Shown in pieces: positions 22,260-35,900 of a DNA stretch of 64,000 bases. Under the pieces are notes generated by a model, which was not told the origin of the DNA, did not search any database, and worked only from the letters and a program-made list of their open reading frames with translations. The position numbers and the translations under genes were made by a program. Source of the stretch: Archilochus colubris (lineage: Eukaryota > Chordata > Aves > Apodiformes > Trochilidae); the NCBI GenBank assembly GCA_023079485.1, contig CM041104.1:311676-375675 (forward strand), given 5' to 3'. Each line of letters begins with the position of its first letter. The first letter of the stretch is position 1.

Positions 22260-25200
22260 CTTTGTTGTCTCCTGGTGAGAGGGGTGAGGGGGTGAGCCCT
22301 GCTCACCAGGTGTGATCTGTGCTCTTCCAATCCCTTCTCTAGTCCTTGATGTGGACCAGTGTGGTCAGGGATGCAGGAACTGGTGAGCAGGCAGTGGGGT
22401 GATGAGGCTTGGAGTGTAGTCTGGGGAAGTAGCAACTTCTAAACCTTTCTCAAGCCTGGAGGCATCTATCTTGCCCCACACCCTGGTATTTCCCTTGTCT
22501 TTAGTCCTTCTAGGTTGAATTGTCCTCCTGCCCTCGTCTGCTACTACCTGGTGATGGCTTTGGTCTCTGGAGGGCTGCAGGAGCCTGGGAGAGATGCAGA
22601 CACCTTGGGGTGTAGGTGACAGGTACAGTCAGCACTGACCTCTCCGGGTCAGGAGATGTTTCAGGTGAGCCAAGGGCTCTTCAGCTACCATGTCTGAGCC
22701 TTCCCAAAGACCTGGAGCAGCCCAGGGCTTTCAACCTGGCCAGGGAGGTGGCTGATGCTGACAGAGCTCCTGCCTGCTGAACTCCTGGGGTGGAAAGCTC
22801 TGCTCCTTGCCTCTTGGCTTTTTGCCTTCAGAGGAAGAAGAGGAACATGCTCTTGGTGAGTACTGCTCCTATTAGACTTAATTTTAACTATCTTTTAAAA
22901 AAAAGTGTTGTTTCCTGGAGGTCAGAAACAGAGATTAGGGAGGGTGTTTTCTTGGAATATAGATGTGAAGATGTGGAACTTCTCCCTGCTCTCAACTAGA
23001 AGTAGTTTCAACAACACTCAGCCTTATCTTGTGAGGGGTACAGGCTTACCAAGCCCTTCAGCTTTTGCTGTCAAGTTCTTCCACTGATGCCCCACCAGCT
23101 CTGAGATAGTGAACTTTGGATCTGGCTCAATGTGCCCATGGAACAGCTCAGAGTGTTGAAGGCAGAATAATAATTCCATTTAAATTGCCAGGCCAAGTTA
23201 CTGCTGAGATCTGAGAGGTGAATTGCAGGGATCACTGTGGGCTCTCTGGTCACTGCTGACCAATATCTCTCTGGCAAAGAACTTAAGGAGAGGCAGATCC
23301 CATCTACCTCGTATCATTCCAGCTGAAGCTTTGGATTAGGAAGTGGAGCCTCATGGCAAGCAGCTCTGGAGCTGCTGCTGGCTGGGAAATGCTCCCTGTG
23401 AAATGCTGCAGGTCATCTCCTCAGCTGCAGAGCTGCACAGTGCTGCCCAGCAGGGCCTGAAGCCTGGTTTTAAACTTGCCTGGCTAAAAACATTTTTTTA
23501 AGAAATAGCTGGACATTCCTGTGCTGAGAAATCAATATCAAGTAGATCTGATCTAGATTAATACAGTGCTTAGCCCAGCAAATTGTGCAGCTTCTGCCTG
23601 GGGATTGCTGGGGCTTGGCCCTGTACTGATTATATCCATTTCTGGTTGACCTCACCTGGTGCTTCCCCAGCCCCTTGAGTTTCATCTGGGAGCCCAAATG
23701 TTCCATGTGTCTGGGGTGTCCCTGATTCCCTGGGCTGGAGCTGGTGCAGGACAGCCCAGCACCTGTAGAGCTTTTGGGGGTCTTCTGTTACAGGTTCCAT
23801 GGGCTAGAAATGACCTCCCTGTGGTAGCTCCTGAACAGGTTGAGTGGAAGCATCTGCATGCATTTTACCTCTTGCTTAACCCCCCACAATTCAGGGACCT
23901 ATGGAAATGTGTTAGACCAAGAAAGAAGAGTGAAACTCTTTGCAGCTGCTAGGAATAGTTTGACTTCTTGGCTGCTCCTCTGATCTGATTCATGCTACAG
24001 AGACAGCAGAAGGGTAAAGGTGGAAACAAACTAGGAATGGCAAATGGAATGGCTTTCTGTAAGGTTTAAGATAGAAACTCATCTGAGCTCTGGGAGAGTA
24101 TCCAGGTTGTTCCCTTGGTCAAGCCTGTTTGACACTCCATATTTAATTTTGAGTCATTTTTGACAAATAAATGCATCAGGAAGGTGACAGCCTCAGACAA
24201 ACACATTGGCAGGGGAGATCTGCTATGGGGTGTCTCTTCTGCTCTCAGTAGCCCTTGGGAATGACGTAGTGTTCCTTGATTCTGACAATTTTAGCTCCAG
24301 TGATTCTATCTCACTCCCTCCCCTCCTGCTGTTCCTCCCTGCCCATGCTGTGGCAATGTGTGGTAACTCAGTTATAAACTACTTTGAAATTTAAACTCAG
24401 TCAGGGGGGCACTTGCTCCTTCTTTCCCTCTTAGCAGATGCCACCTCATCTCCCCCTGGCAACCTCCTAAACAATTATTTCTCATGCTCATGCACTGCTA
24501 CCTTTTTAAGCCCATCTCTTCTGCTCATTGAGTTCTGGGTCAGGGGATGTGCTGGCACTGGGGAGGCTGCCTTGGGCATCATTCCAAAAGGCTTTCACTT
24601 TGCATGGGTAGAGTTAGGAGGCATCAGCCATCAGGTTTCTCTGCCCTCTGCCTGGCAAAGCTGAGCCCTTACAGGGGGTTTCCCCAGCACCAAGAGGTCA
24701 GATTGGGAAACCAAACTTCTTAGCAAGTGCTGAAAGGCAAAAGCTCTCCAGTTGCTTGCAAGGAGCTTTGTTCCTCCTTTTCCCTTCTGTGTTTCTTGGC
24801 ACACCTGGGCATTTTCATCCCTTCTGCAAAAGCTGTACCAGTGCTGCTGTAAAATAACAAACCCCCCCCCACATTTGTGACCTTCCTAAAGAGCTACTTG
24901 GGTAGCTGAGGCCCTGCTCATGTGTGAGCTCTCTGGCTCCCAGTTCTTGTATGACCTTAGGTCCCTCTGGCTGGGGGATGAGAAGACCCTCAAAGCTTTT
25001 TGGAATTAACTAGCAGTGGAAAGTGGATAAAAATGCAGCCTCTAGTGCTGAAAAATGAGGATGTGTGACTGGCTCATGTGGGAGCAGAACTGGACTGTGG
25101 GACCTGCTCTGCTGGCTCTGCCTCCTGCTGCTGCCTGGTGTGGGTGGGCAGGATTTCATTTTGTTGGTTAATGCTTGACTCTGAACTTTTGTCTTGTGCC

Positions 25201-28200
25201 TCTCTCCATCCCCACTGCTTTCCTGTTGCCTCTCTGCTCCTTGCACCAGAGGAGGAAACTGAGTGCTTTAGGGCATGGGAGAGAAACCTGGAGGGACTTC
25301 ACTCGGTTGAGCTGGACCATGCCAGCCTCAAATGGTCAAGTGAGCCCAGGGTGGGTTTAGGGGCCCCTGAGAGAATCCATTTGTCTGCTGGAGAATGATG
25401 TAGGTGCTTTCAGAAGCACTTTGCAGTGACCTCTACTCCCAGCTGAAGCACACAGATGCTTTTCCAGCTAAAACTCTCTGCTGGTGTCAGTATTCAGCTT
25501 TGTGAGAGGCTCCTGCCCAGAGCCTCCTGTGTCAGATCCTGGCAAGACTTTTTGCTGGACAGCTTTCCTTTCCTCTGCACCCTGCGGACGGCAGAGGAGG
25601 GAAAGGAGTCAATAAATCTGCTTCAAATTGCCTTACAAACCGGGCATGAAGTTGTGACAATTCCAATCCAATCTTCATGGAGCTTGTTAAAGCCCCTGGT
25701 GCCTCCAGGAGCCACAGGCACCTGACCTGATCGATGGCTCAGCTGCAGAACAAGGCTGAGCACCTCCTGTGAATACTGCCAGCAAATAATGACCCTGGCT
25801 GTGGTGCTTTCTGGACACTGGTACCTGCCCTCTGGTGATGGAGATCTGTGTGCAGCTGGTTTGCAGTATTGGCTGCAGGGGCTCTCTCCCATCCTCACCT
25901 TCATTTTGATTCAGCAGCAGCTCCTGGTTCTTCAGGGGGTGAGTTTGGAGGGGAGGAGATCTGGAGGATAACTAACAAGCTGAATGCTGATGTAGTTGGG
26001 TTTTATGCCATCCTCAGTGCTGATAATTCCATTCTGTTTGGTCTGAACTTGCCTCGTAAACCCTGATGGGGGCTGAGTGCAGGGCCCTGCCGGCTTCTGC
26101 CCATGTGTCCTGTCCTGCCTCCCCAGAGGGAAGATGTGGGAGCTGTTAAAGGTAATTATCTGGGAAAGTGAACTGAAGGCAAGAAACAAGGAAGGACCTG
26201 GAGGAGTTTGAGGCTAAGGCTGGGGAGAGGTGGACTGGGAAAGCATGAGAGGGATGGGAGAGCTGGAGGCGAGGAGAACAGGAGGGCTGGGGGCAAAAAA
26301 AGCAGGAGAGAGGCTGGATGGAAAAGTGGTTGGGATTGAAGGTGAGAATTTGATATTTATGGGGGAGGAGGGGCAAGTTTCTAGAAGACTGGAGCAAAAA
26401 ACCAGAAGCAAAGTAGGGGAGGCCTGTATAGAGGAGGGTCCAGTTTGGGCAGCTCTGGGGAAAAGTGGAGAAAACTGGAGGAACCAGATGGTCTGGAGCA
26501 AAAGGCTCTGTGTGCATGTCCTGTAGTTTGTCTCATTGGGTGTCTCAGCACAAGGTAAAATCATCTCTGCCTTTTGCCAAATAAACACTGGAGGAAAACA
26601 TTCCTTTTTCAGGAGGGGCTCCAGGAGATGTGCACTGCAGATAAACACTCTTGTATGGACCATCCTGCAAGGTGGTATCATCTCATACTCTGGTTTTGCA
26701 GGAGCTGCTATTCCCCAGGGTGAAAAATCTCCTGAGCTCTTCCATTTGAGGGGCCCTTTTCTAGTTAGGGCTCTGAGCAGCTCAACTCTGGTGGGGGAAA
26801 AATAATCCAGGGGAGCCTTCAGGGCTGTGAACATCTTCCTGAGAGGAGGCACCAGTGTTCAGGCACCTAGTGCAGTCCCTCAGGCCACAGATATGATGAG
26901 GACAAGTGATTTTTCAGCATTCCTGCCTTTAATTGCTGGCAAAAAGACCATCTGCAGGGTTATTCATGTGTCCAGAACTGCTGTAGCTGGAGGAGGTTTT
27001 GGTGTTTCCCAGAGGTTACAGGAAGATTTTCTGGAAAACTTCATCTCTGGACAGGGGTTTGAAGTCATCTCTGTAAGTTGGTGTGATCTGAGACATTTCT
27101 GTCTCTGCAGCACCTGCAAGGATGGCTTCAGCAGGGAGGATCTGGGCACCTTCATGTGCTGCTGTTCCACACCCAGCCCTGTGCCCCTGGTCCCAGGTGC
27201 CTCTCAGCACCTTGAAAGGTAGAAGTGGATAAACCATGAAAGAATAAGAAGTCTTCTAAAGTACTGATAATCACAATAGGATTTTTTTACGTTGAACCCA
27301 CCAGTGCCCCTTCTTTCCAGTGCCCCTTCTTTCCAGTGTCCTTTCTTCAATTATTTTGAAACAGTGAAGGATTTTCCCCAGGCTGTAGTTGCCATAGTTT
27401 CTATCCCAGGTTTCTCCAGCCCTTTGTTTCTTGGTTGAAGAGCAGGGTGCCAGCAATGCTGACTACAGCCCCAGCTCTGCCTCTTGACGTGTGACAGATG
27501 GATGAGCTCAGAGGAAGATGATTTCTGAAATGAGGATGGATTTTTCAAGTTGAAAAGTCTTTGCTGAGAATCCATCAGTCACTGTTAGGGAAATGCTGGG
27601 GAAACTATGGCTTGAACACCAGGGAGAGGACACATTGTGGGAGCTCCTTGGTGCTGCCAGTTCTGGGCTCAGGAACAACCCTCCTGGAAGCGTCTGAAGG
27701 TCTGCAGCAGCTTCTGCTTGTCCCTGTGTTCCTTGGGATTCTGCTCATGAGTGATGGAACAGCAAGAGCAAAGGATGCTCCTGACCATAGCAGCTCCAAG
27801 GTCAGACCAAGATGGTGCTACACAAATGCTTCCAGCACCACATAGATGATGGCTCAGTGACTTTCTGCACTCAATTTCTGAGGTCTCTTTTCCTATTTCC
27901 ACCCACCTTTGCTGTGCAGGTCCACACTGTAAGGGTCTAAAAGGAAACATGGATGAGGAGCCCCTGAGCCCCAAGGCTTGCTCCTCTGGTTTAAGATGGG
28001 GGGGAAAAAATCATTCTCATTAACCCTGTGACATGAAGACAGATGCCTGTGAAGTCCCTTGGAAGACCTCAGATGTGCTAAAGAGCAGTCCTGTGGGATC
28101 CAGCAAAACTTGGGTTTACCTGGATGTGGTGATGCTCCTGAGACTTGTGAGGCTCCTGGGTGGTTCCTCTGGGAGCAGGGAAGGTCAGGACCAGCATGGC

Positions 28201-29405
28201 ATAGTCTGGAAATCTCACCCACCACTTCCATGGGGGCTCCAAAGATGACTGCAGCACTGGCACAGTTTGTGATCCTGATTTCTCTCCTTCCCACCCAGCA
28301 AATCCAGCTCCCAAAAAAACCTAAAGGAGGTGTAGAGGGAATGAACATTTTATTCCAAAAGTGGGGATCCTTACTGCTTCTCCTAAGGTCTCTCTGGTGG
28401 TCTGAATAGCTCATTCAATCACCCTGTAAATCTTGGAGTGATTTGTGTGCTTATGTGAGTAGATTTTAGTGTTTCTATGGAAAACCACAGTAGTAATTTG
28501 GTAAATAGAGAATAATCAGGACCTGAAGTATCCTGGAGCTGGGCAGCTGTAATTTGCTGTGGGTAATCACTATTCTGCTGCTTCCCTCTGCTCAGGCTGA
28601 AGGCACTGTGAATTTAGAGTAGGAATCAATTAAACAGCAAATAGGTTTCTTTGTCAAAATCAATTAAGCCCTCCTCCCAGCCAGTGCAATGCTCTCCCTG
28701 GAATTTCATTCTGCTTGGCTTCCATTTCTTCAGCAGCTTTTTGCTGGGTAATGTTGATGTTTTATAGCTTGATTTAAATCACATGGATCAATGCATATGC
28801 ATCCCTTATTTGGGTTTGCAATTACAACCATATATTTAGCCTAAATGAATTACCCAGGTTATAGTTGCAGCTACACAGAATTTTTCATAATGCCCAATTC
28901 AATTTTTACTTTCTCTGTAAGCATAAATGATTTCTTTGGAGAGTAGGATCATTATGGTTGTTTTGCCCTTCTTGCTGCAATATTAGTCTTCCAAATTGGC
29001 TGGACCAGAAGTTTTCAGGCATCTGTAACCTGCAGATTCTGCTTTTGCTTTGGGTAGAGATGCAAACACATTGGGAGTTGGTACCATGGATTGTGATAAG
29101 GCATGGAGAAGAGTTATTTTTGAAGTCAGTCACTTCTTACAGGCTCCTTTGGAACTGGGTTCCAGCCCTCTTTGTGTGCTCTCCCCTGCCCATGGTCTGA
29201 AACCTCTATCCATAGCTGGACTCTTTCAGACCTATGGCATCTGGGTTATAAAAGGCCCTTCTCCCAGGCTAACCCCAGTCCATCTGCATCTCTAAACCCT
29301 CAAAGACCTCTGGCAATCCTTGCCATGCTGGGCTGTCTGTCTCACTGCAGGACTGTGGCTCCTGATCTCCACAATGTCATGGTTTTGTCTGGCGTTCTCC
29401 ACAGA
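22260..29405. other. Long stretch with no gene or clear transposon recognised
   Basis: Seven kilobases downstream of the perilipin gene lack any CR1 end I can recognise and any conserved exon. Minor features: a poly-C run near 24862-24871 and about three tandem copies of a 16-base unit AGTGCCCCTTCTTTCC at 27305-27350. Open frames here are below 180 codons and low in family signal. Confidence 0.5.
27305..27350. repeat. 16-bp tandem repeat, about 3 copies
   Basis: Two identical units of AGTGCCCCTTCTTTCC followed by a third, diverged unit (AGTGTCCTTTCTTC). Small local duplication. Confidence 0.85.
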
Positions 29406-29570
29406 TAATCATAAAATCAGGGGATGGTTTGGGTTGGAAGGGACCTCTAAAGGTGATCAATTCCAAACCCCCTGCAGGAACCAGGGACACACTCACCTGG
29501 ATAAAGCTGAGCTACCTGATCAAGCCTCACCTTGAATATCCCCAGAGTATCCTCAGTCCCTCTCTGGGAG
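29406..29570 (-). mobile_element. CR1 LINE 3' fragment
   Basis: AATCATAAAATCAGGGGATG then GTTTGGGTTGGAAGGGACCT is the reverse complement of a CR1 3' terminus. Further CR1-like sequence (CCCTGCAGGAACCAGGGACA, GAGCTACCTGATCAAGCCTC) runs to about 29570. Confidence 0.88.
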
Positions 29571-30256
29571 AGGGAAACAGTTCTGAGTTTTAAGCTAAGC
29601 TGTGACTTGTCTTTAAATTGTAAGATAAAAGTGTAACATTTATTTATTATCTTGGGTGGGCTGTATTCTCACCAGCCTTGTTAAAGAGTTTTCTTTGGGT
29701 GTTTGTGCCATGCTCCAGCTCAGCTGTTCTTGCTGGGGAGCAGAAGTTTCCACTGCCTGAAAAAAGCCATTCCCGTGTGCTTCTCTGTATCTGGATTTGT
29801 ACCATGACCTGGGGGAAATACTTCTGAAACTTAACAATTTTTTCCAGGCTGCTTTTGAGATGTTTGACCATCTCACATCTGTGAGTACAAAACCCATGAA
29901 CGACTCCATTGCCCGTTTTAATCCTTGTAAAGAAATAGTTACTGCAGGTAAGTGACAATGACACGTTCCTGGGTGTCATCCAGGGGAGCTCTGGGAGGAG
30001 ACCAGACCTTGCCAGCACCACAAAAAAACTAACCCCCCCCCCAAAAAAAAATCTCACCAGAAAAATGGGAAATCTCCCTTGTTTTATAGTGTTACAAATT
30101 ATTAGACACTAAGAGGTCCAGAATAATGAAATAGCTCTCTTGGATTTGCTTTAACTCCCACATAAATTAAATCTGAAGAGGGGTAATTGCTAAAGTGGTG
30201 TGAACAGCTGGCTTAGTGTTCCCTGTGACAGGCAAACCAAAGATTTTTCAAAAAAC
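29571..30256. other. No gene recognised
   Basis: Noncoding sequence with a C-run followed by an A-run near 30032-30050. No conserved exon or repeat family was identified. Confidence 0.5.
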
Positions 30257-30463
30257 TGTAGCAGGAAGAGCCTTTCTTGCTCCTGAGGCTCAACGAGCTG
30301 CTGGCCTCTCCATTGCCTTGCACAGAGTGAGCTCCTCTCTGTGGGTGTGTGTCCCACCTTTATTGGCCCCCTGGTAATAGGGGGCCTGCCCTAACCAGGC
30401 ACAGGTAGACTCACACCCACTCTGTGGCAACTCGAGGCACCTGGTTTATCTTGTTTCTCTACA
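30257..30463 (-). mobile_element. Short TG...CA element (LTR-like), minus orientation
   Basis: A 207-base unit starting TGTAGCAGGAAG and ending TTTCTCTACA. Its reverse complement is about 93% identical, end to end, to the element at 51430-51636. Termini are TGTAG/CTACA, and CCAATAAAGG lies near the middle. The flanking hexamers (AAAAAC and TTACAC) do not match, so the target duplication has decayed or was never present. TG...CA ends suggest a very short solo LTR. The family is not recognised. Confidence 0.82.
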
Positions 30464-32730
30464 TTACACTCTCTATCTTCAATAAAAATGGAAATCTTAA
30501 GCACTGCATGGAGCTAATGCCCAATTTTCCATTTGATGCAAAACTTCTGATGCTGAAACTGGAGGTCTGGGGTTGTGTCATCTGAACTTTCCTTCTGCAT
30601 GAGGGGATTTAGGTGATCAGTCACCTGACCACTGCCAGTCCAAGGAGACAGACTGATGGCAAATCTCAGCAGCAGCTGACTGTAGAAAAGCTTTGTAGAA
30701 AAGCTCTGTTCCCTGCAGCAAACCTCCTTCCCCCACCACTGTTCTTACCTCCAGGATAAGGAGCCTTTCTCAAGCTTTTGCTCTTGGATTTAATAATGAT
30801 CTAAATAAATAAATAAATAAATAATCCTCACAGCTGAGGAAAATGTCAGTGGAGAGGGGACAGGATGCAGCGTGGATCAAAATGCTCTTCAGTCTCCTCC
30901 ATGCCCAGAGTAGGGACAGGTATGTGCCTCACTTATCCCATTTTACTCCACCTCCTTTCATCAGGGATTCTGTGCTGCAGGACATAAAGATGAGGTGATG
31001 GTTCTGGCCATGGTAAAATTTAATCACTTAAGGGGAGTAATTTAAGGAGAAAGGTACAAGGTGCTCACTTTTATGCTGTGCTTTGGAGCAGGATGTTGTG
31101 AAGGTCCAGAATATGAAGAGAACAGGAGGTGCAGAATACACCCAGGATCCCTCCAGGACCACAGCAACCTCCTCAAGGACAGGAGGGAGGTGGACTTGGG
31201 CTTCCAGTGTCTCAGGTGAGCATCCCCAGCCTCTGAACTTAAGGGTGGTGTGTGATCTTATTGTCTGAATTAACCTCCCTTCCTGCCCTCTTTCCCCAGG
31301 CTTCCCCTGTTGTTTTTCCTCTGGCAGATTTGCTGCTGGTTGGGGAACAGGAAAATCACCTTTTGGAGACTCTTTTGCCATTAATTGGGGGAGTGGGAGA
31401 AATGCACAGATTTTTCATCACTGTGGGAGTTCAAAGCATCAGTTCCAGCTCCTGAATTCCCATGTGCAGGGATGCAGAGGGGGAATCAGAGTTGTGCCTG
31501 CATTATCCTAGGATTTTTCCCTTTATGACTTGCATGCTGCTAGGATCCATTTTCCAAGCTCTGAGAAGTCTCTGCCATCTGTTAATTTGATTGCCTAATG
31601 CTGTAATACACACAAGCTTTAACTGAGAAATTTCTCAGTTCCCATCATAGAATCTATTTAATCTGTCAATATCTCTTTATAATGCCTATTTTTTCAGGGC
31701 CTTTTAAAAACAGGGACATGATTACAATAACTTCAGCTCAGCCTGGCACTTCACCATGCTGGCTTCTGAGGTGCTGTACAGTAAACAGTATAGAACCCCC
31801 ACACATCTGAAACAATTTGGAAAGTTTTTAAATATTAAAATAGTTGCCTCCTCCTTTGTACCAGGTGACAGGCTTGATGGTGCAATTATTTAGTTGTATT
31901 AGGAATTATCTGTCCTACTTAGAATGTGAAAAGTATTCTTCAAATATCAGCATGAACTGCTGCAAATATAAATTAAAGAAGGGTCATATCTATTTTATGT
32001 CCACTACCACTTTGGAAAAATAAAAATAGATTAGACCAGGATGCCAGATGTAAGGGATATTAGATGAAAAATGAGTTTATTTCAGCAGGATGCTCTCTGT
32101 GGTTTTGCCTTTGGATAACTCCAGAACTTTGCAGAATGATCACAAAGTTTCTTATAAACCCACCACAAGCCATTAGTGACCCACTAAGGCTGAGCCACAT
32201 TTTTAAGCACCAGTGCCACTGGACCATGGTTCCTCCTTGGCTGTCAGCCCTTTGCTTCCTTCCTGCCTGGCTCTCTGGTGGTTCTGCATCCTGCTGAACC
32301 CATCCACAGCTCATTATCCTCACTCCTGTTATCATTATCACCACCATCATTATCACTTTTTCCTTTTAAAAACCAAAGTGCCCAAAGCTCTGAATCCACT
32401 GCTGGGACTTCCATGGAAGAGGAGGTCTGCACTTCTTTAGGAAGTGAAAAGTTGCTGCTCCAAATCCAAGTTCTTCACCCTTAGGGGCCTTTAAAGTCCC
32501 TGAAGAGAGGCAGGCACCCTATGGTGGGTTGTCTGCCTTGTTTTAAGCACACAAATAGGGTCCAACCCCTTTCCCATCCCACTTCATCCAAGATGACAAA
32601 TCAGCATCTGGCTTCAGGAGGGTTGAGTCAGGGCAGGTGACTCTCATGAGCTTCCTCCTCATTGCTTTGCTCTGCCCAACCCCTGCCTCTCATTGCAGTC
32701 CCTCTCCTCCCACCACCCTGCAGAGACAGC
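30464..32730. other. No gene recognised; (AAAT)n microsatellite
   Basis: Contains an (AAAT)n run of about six units at 30799-30822 and a short ATTATCACCACCATC-type run near 32325-32360. Otherwise no conserved exon or repeat family is visible. Confidence 0.5.
30799..30822. repeat. (AAAT)n microsatellite
   Basis: About six perfect AAAT units in tandem. Confidence 0.95.
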
Positions 32731-32929
32731 ATGAAATCCTTTGTTGTGAGGGTGCTGAGCCCCTGTCCCAGGGTGCCCAAAGAAGCTGTGGCTGCCCCAT
32801 CCCTGGCAGTGTTCCAGCCCAGGTTGGATGGGGCTTGGAGCACCCTGGGCTGTGGGAGGTGTCCCTGACCATGGGGTAGATGATTTTTGAGGTCCCTTCC
32901 AATCCTAACTAGTCCAGGATTCTATGATG
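32731..32929 (+). mobile_element. CR1 LINE 3' fragment
   Basis: From ATGAAATCCTTTGTTGTGAG through TGTTCCAGCCCAGGTTGGAT to the 3' end GTCCAGGATTCTATGATG. Same subfamily as the 7.5-12.5 kb copies, but with a different 3' tail around GGTAGATGATTTTTGAGGTC. Confidence 0.92.
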
Positions 32930-35900
32930 TTTTTTTTTGCTGGTTTTGTAGCAGTGGTTTGAAGATTTGTGAAGGGTTGTGGTGGTGAAAGGGGGAGGTG
33001 GAATCAAATGCAGATTTCCTATGCAAAAAGCAAGTGGGCATTGGGCCATGCTTCCTCTTAAGAGATGTGAGTCCAGGATTTGTAAAGTGCTTTGAGGTCT
33101 TCTGGGATGAAGGCTAATGTAAGATGTGACATCTATTATTATAAACTCTCTCAGCAAACTTGAACTTGCCCAAATGTCTGCTCATAAGCTTATAAGAAAT
33201 CAATTCCAAATAATTGCTTTATGCTCTTTGTATTAGTGGATTTTCTACAGTAATTGACTTTATAGAAAAAGACATGTGAGCTTAGCAAGGAGTTTACACC
33301 CAGCTCACTGCTAGGAAAATTACAGGGCTCTGCCTGTGAGAGCATCTTTAACAGAATGATTTAGAAGAGCAGCCCAACAATGCTGCAGTTACACTCACCC
33401 CTCGGGCTAATGCAGCTAAGAAGTGATCGATGCTGAATGAGTTCTCATTTAGGGCTGGGAAGTGTCCTGAGGAGACTGAGGAGGACCTGAGAGAAGATGT
33501 GTGCATTTGCTGAGGGTTAGGTGGCAGAAGATGTGCAGGCATTTGTCACTGTAGAGCTGAAATATTAGAGCATCACCTCCTCCAGCCCACCCTGGGGGTG
33601 CAGATATGCAAGCAGCAGCATTATTTATCTCACTGAAATCTTGGAAGCAGTTCTGCCTGCAGGTATGTGTGTGGCTGCTGAAGTCCTGATTGCCATAGGG
33701 TGCTCAGAGCTCTCTTCAGGCTCCCAGCCCAGGAGAGCAGCAGCTCAGGGGTTTTGTGCCTGGATCTCTGCAAGCTCTGTGCCCAGGTGCTCACAGGGTG
33801 ACTGAGGGCCACATAATTTCCTTGCCCCTCTTAGAGCTGAACAGATGGAATTGTGGCTGTATCTGGGCTGAGGAATCGTACTCAGGGTGTTCATTAACAA
33901 AAAGGAGCAAGGAACTTGCCTCTAGGTCCATGGCAGCCACACATGGCTGCAGGATGTTCAGTTTCCTTCTCCAAAACTCATTTGTGTCAAAACTTATCTC
34001 TGCTAGAGTCATGGGGCTTAAGAGGATACCTTGATGATACCTCAAGATGATCAACCTTGAAGGATGATATAGTCTTGTCTGGGGGCTCTTGGTGGGAGAT
34101 CCAAAGAGGATCTCTGACACTCTGGGCCTGCTACATCCCAAACAAGTGCAGTAGCCCCAGGGCTAATGGGCTCACTGCCTTCTGGGGCCACTCATATTTC
34201 TTCATTTATTCTGACAGAATTGGGTGGCTTCAGCCTGTGACCTTACAAGATGCAGACAGAGCTGCATCCAGCCAGAAGATTGTCCTGGAGGAGTGGGGTG
34301 CTCACCAGGAGCCCTCTGCCTGGCTGGAACCCCACCAAGGGAGTCAGATGGTGAAGGGGAACATCAGAGAAAAAGGGGCACAATCAACTGAATGTTTTTT
34401 CTTTGAAGTAAGAAGCAGGAAAAAAAGGAGTATTTCAAAGATGAGAAAAGATACAGGAACATGCCTGAGACAGGAATCTGAAGAGCTGTGAGCCACCAGC
34501 TGAAGGAAAGCTTGGAGTGGGTTTCCAGTCTGTGGGCACCAGAGTCCTGCAGGTAACCAGGGAAGCATTTTTCACCTGATCTGAAACTCTGACAGCAACG
34601 TTTTTGGCAATCTTGAAATGTTACTTTAAAGCTGGAGTCAGGGAAAGCCTGAGATGAACCCTTTCACAGAGAGGTAAGCAATGAAGTTCAGGTTGATGTG
34701 ATGGAAATCAGCTGAATTTATTCACTTAAGCATTTTAAATCAACACCTATTCAAACATGTTGTTCTAGGTACTGCTGGAAAACTGATGCTCAAATTACTG
34801 AGTGAATATCTCGAGGGAGAAGCCTCCTCCAGCTTCATCTGGATCCCTTTGTTTTAGCAAACAAGGAAATGGTGAAGTGCTGAAGTTCATGTTGAAACCT
34901 GAAAAATCAATTTCTTTCGTAGCTAAGAAGAACCTTCCCTGCATTCATAACAAAGCCAGGATTAATTGGAAAATGCTGCTCATTAATAAAAAGGAAAGCA
35001 ACAGATTAATGGATTCTCTAATAATTAACATTCTAAGCAAATCAGTAACTTTAGGCAACCTAACAAGTCCAGAACATGGACCTCAGACTGAGGTACAAGA
35101 TTTAGCTGTGGGTGCCAAGTGCTTCAGTTTCTTCTTCAGTTTTGAGACTCATGCAGATTTGACACAGAGGAACAAATATATAAAAATATAAAATATTTTA
35201 CATCTAAAAGCTGGCTCTGTTTTTGAGCATATTTAAGACACCAGGACATCTTCCCCACATCAGCTCATCAATAAGCACACTGCAGGTACCCCACACTGCA
35301 ACAGGAGTACCAGTTGTGTCAAAATATCAGCAAACCTCCCAGACCCCAGGGAGCCAAGATGAAAATCTAGAGGAAATAACACAAGATGTGAAAGAATAGG
35401 GTTTGCAGTGTTACCTTTATAGTTTCATCATGAATTTGTGCACAGCTGTAATCAGAGCCTCTCAAGATTTTAATTTATGGGAATGGCCCCACTGTGACCT
35501 CACCTGCATCCTTTTTGAATTCATCCACATTCTTCCTTCAACAGAACACAAACAAAATTAGGAAAAAAGTTGTGGGTTTGAAAAGGTGTCACAATAAAAT
35601 AAAGACCTCAGGAAGGCTTTGGAAGCTTGATAGTAATCAAATCTACTGCAGGAAAGGAAAATCAATGCCACCATCTTTACATATCAAAAAAAAAAATTAT
35701 ATTTCATTACAGCAACGAGAAGGACAAAGTGTAATGATTCAGGAGGGATTTCAGGGCTGGAATGAAGATGAAAAGGCCCAGCTTGTCAGTGGCCCTGTCT
35801 CCTGAAGGATAACCCTGTCTCTCCAAAACACTGCAAAGCTTTCACCCTAAGGCTCTGCAGCCTGGCACAGGAGATAAGATCTCCAGCAGGTACTGATGGC

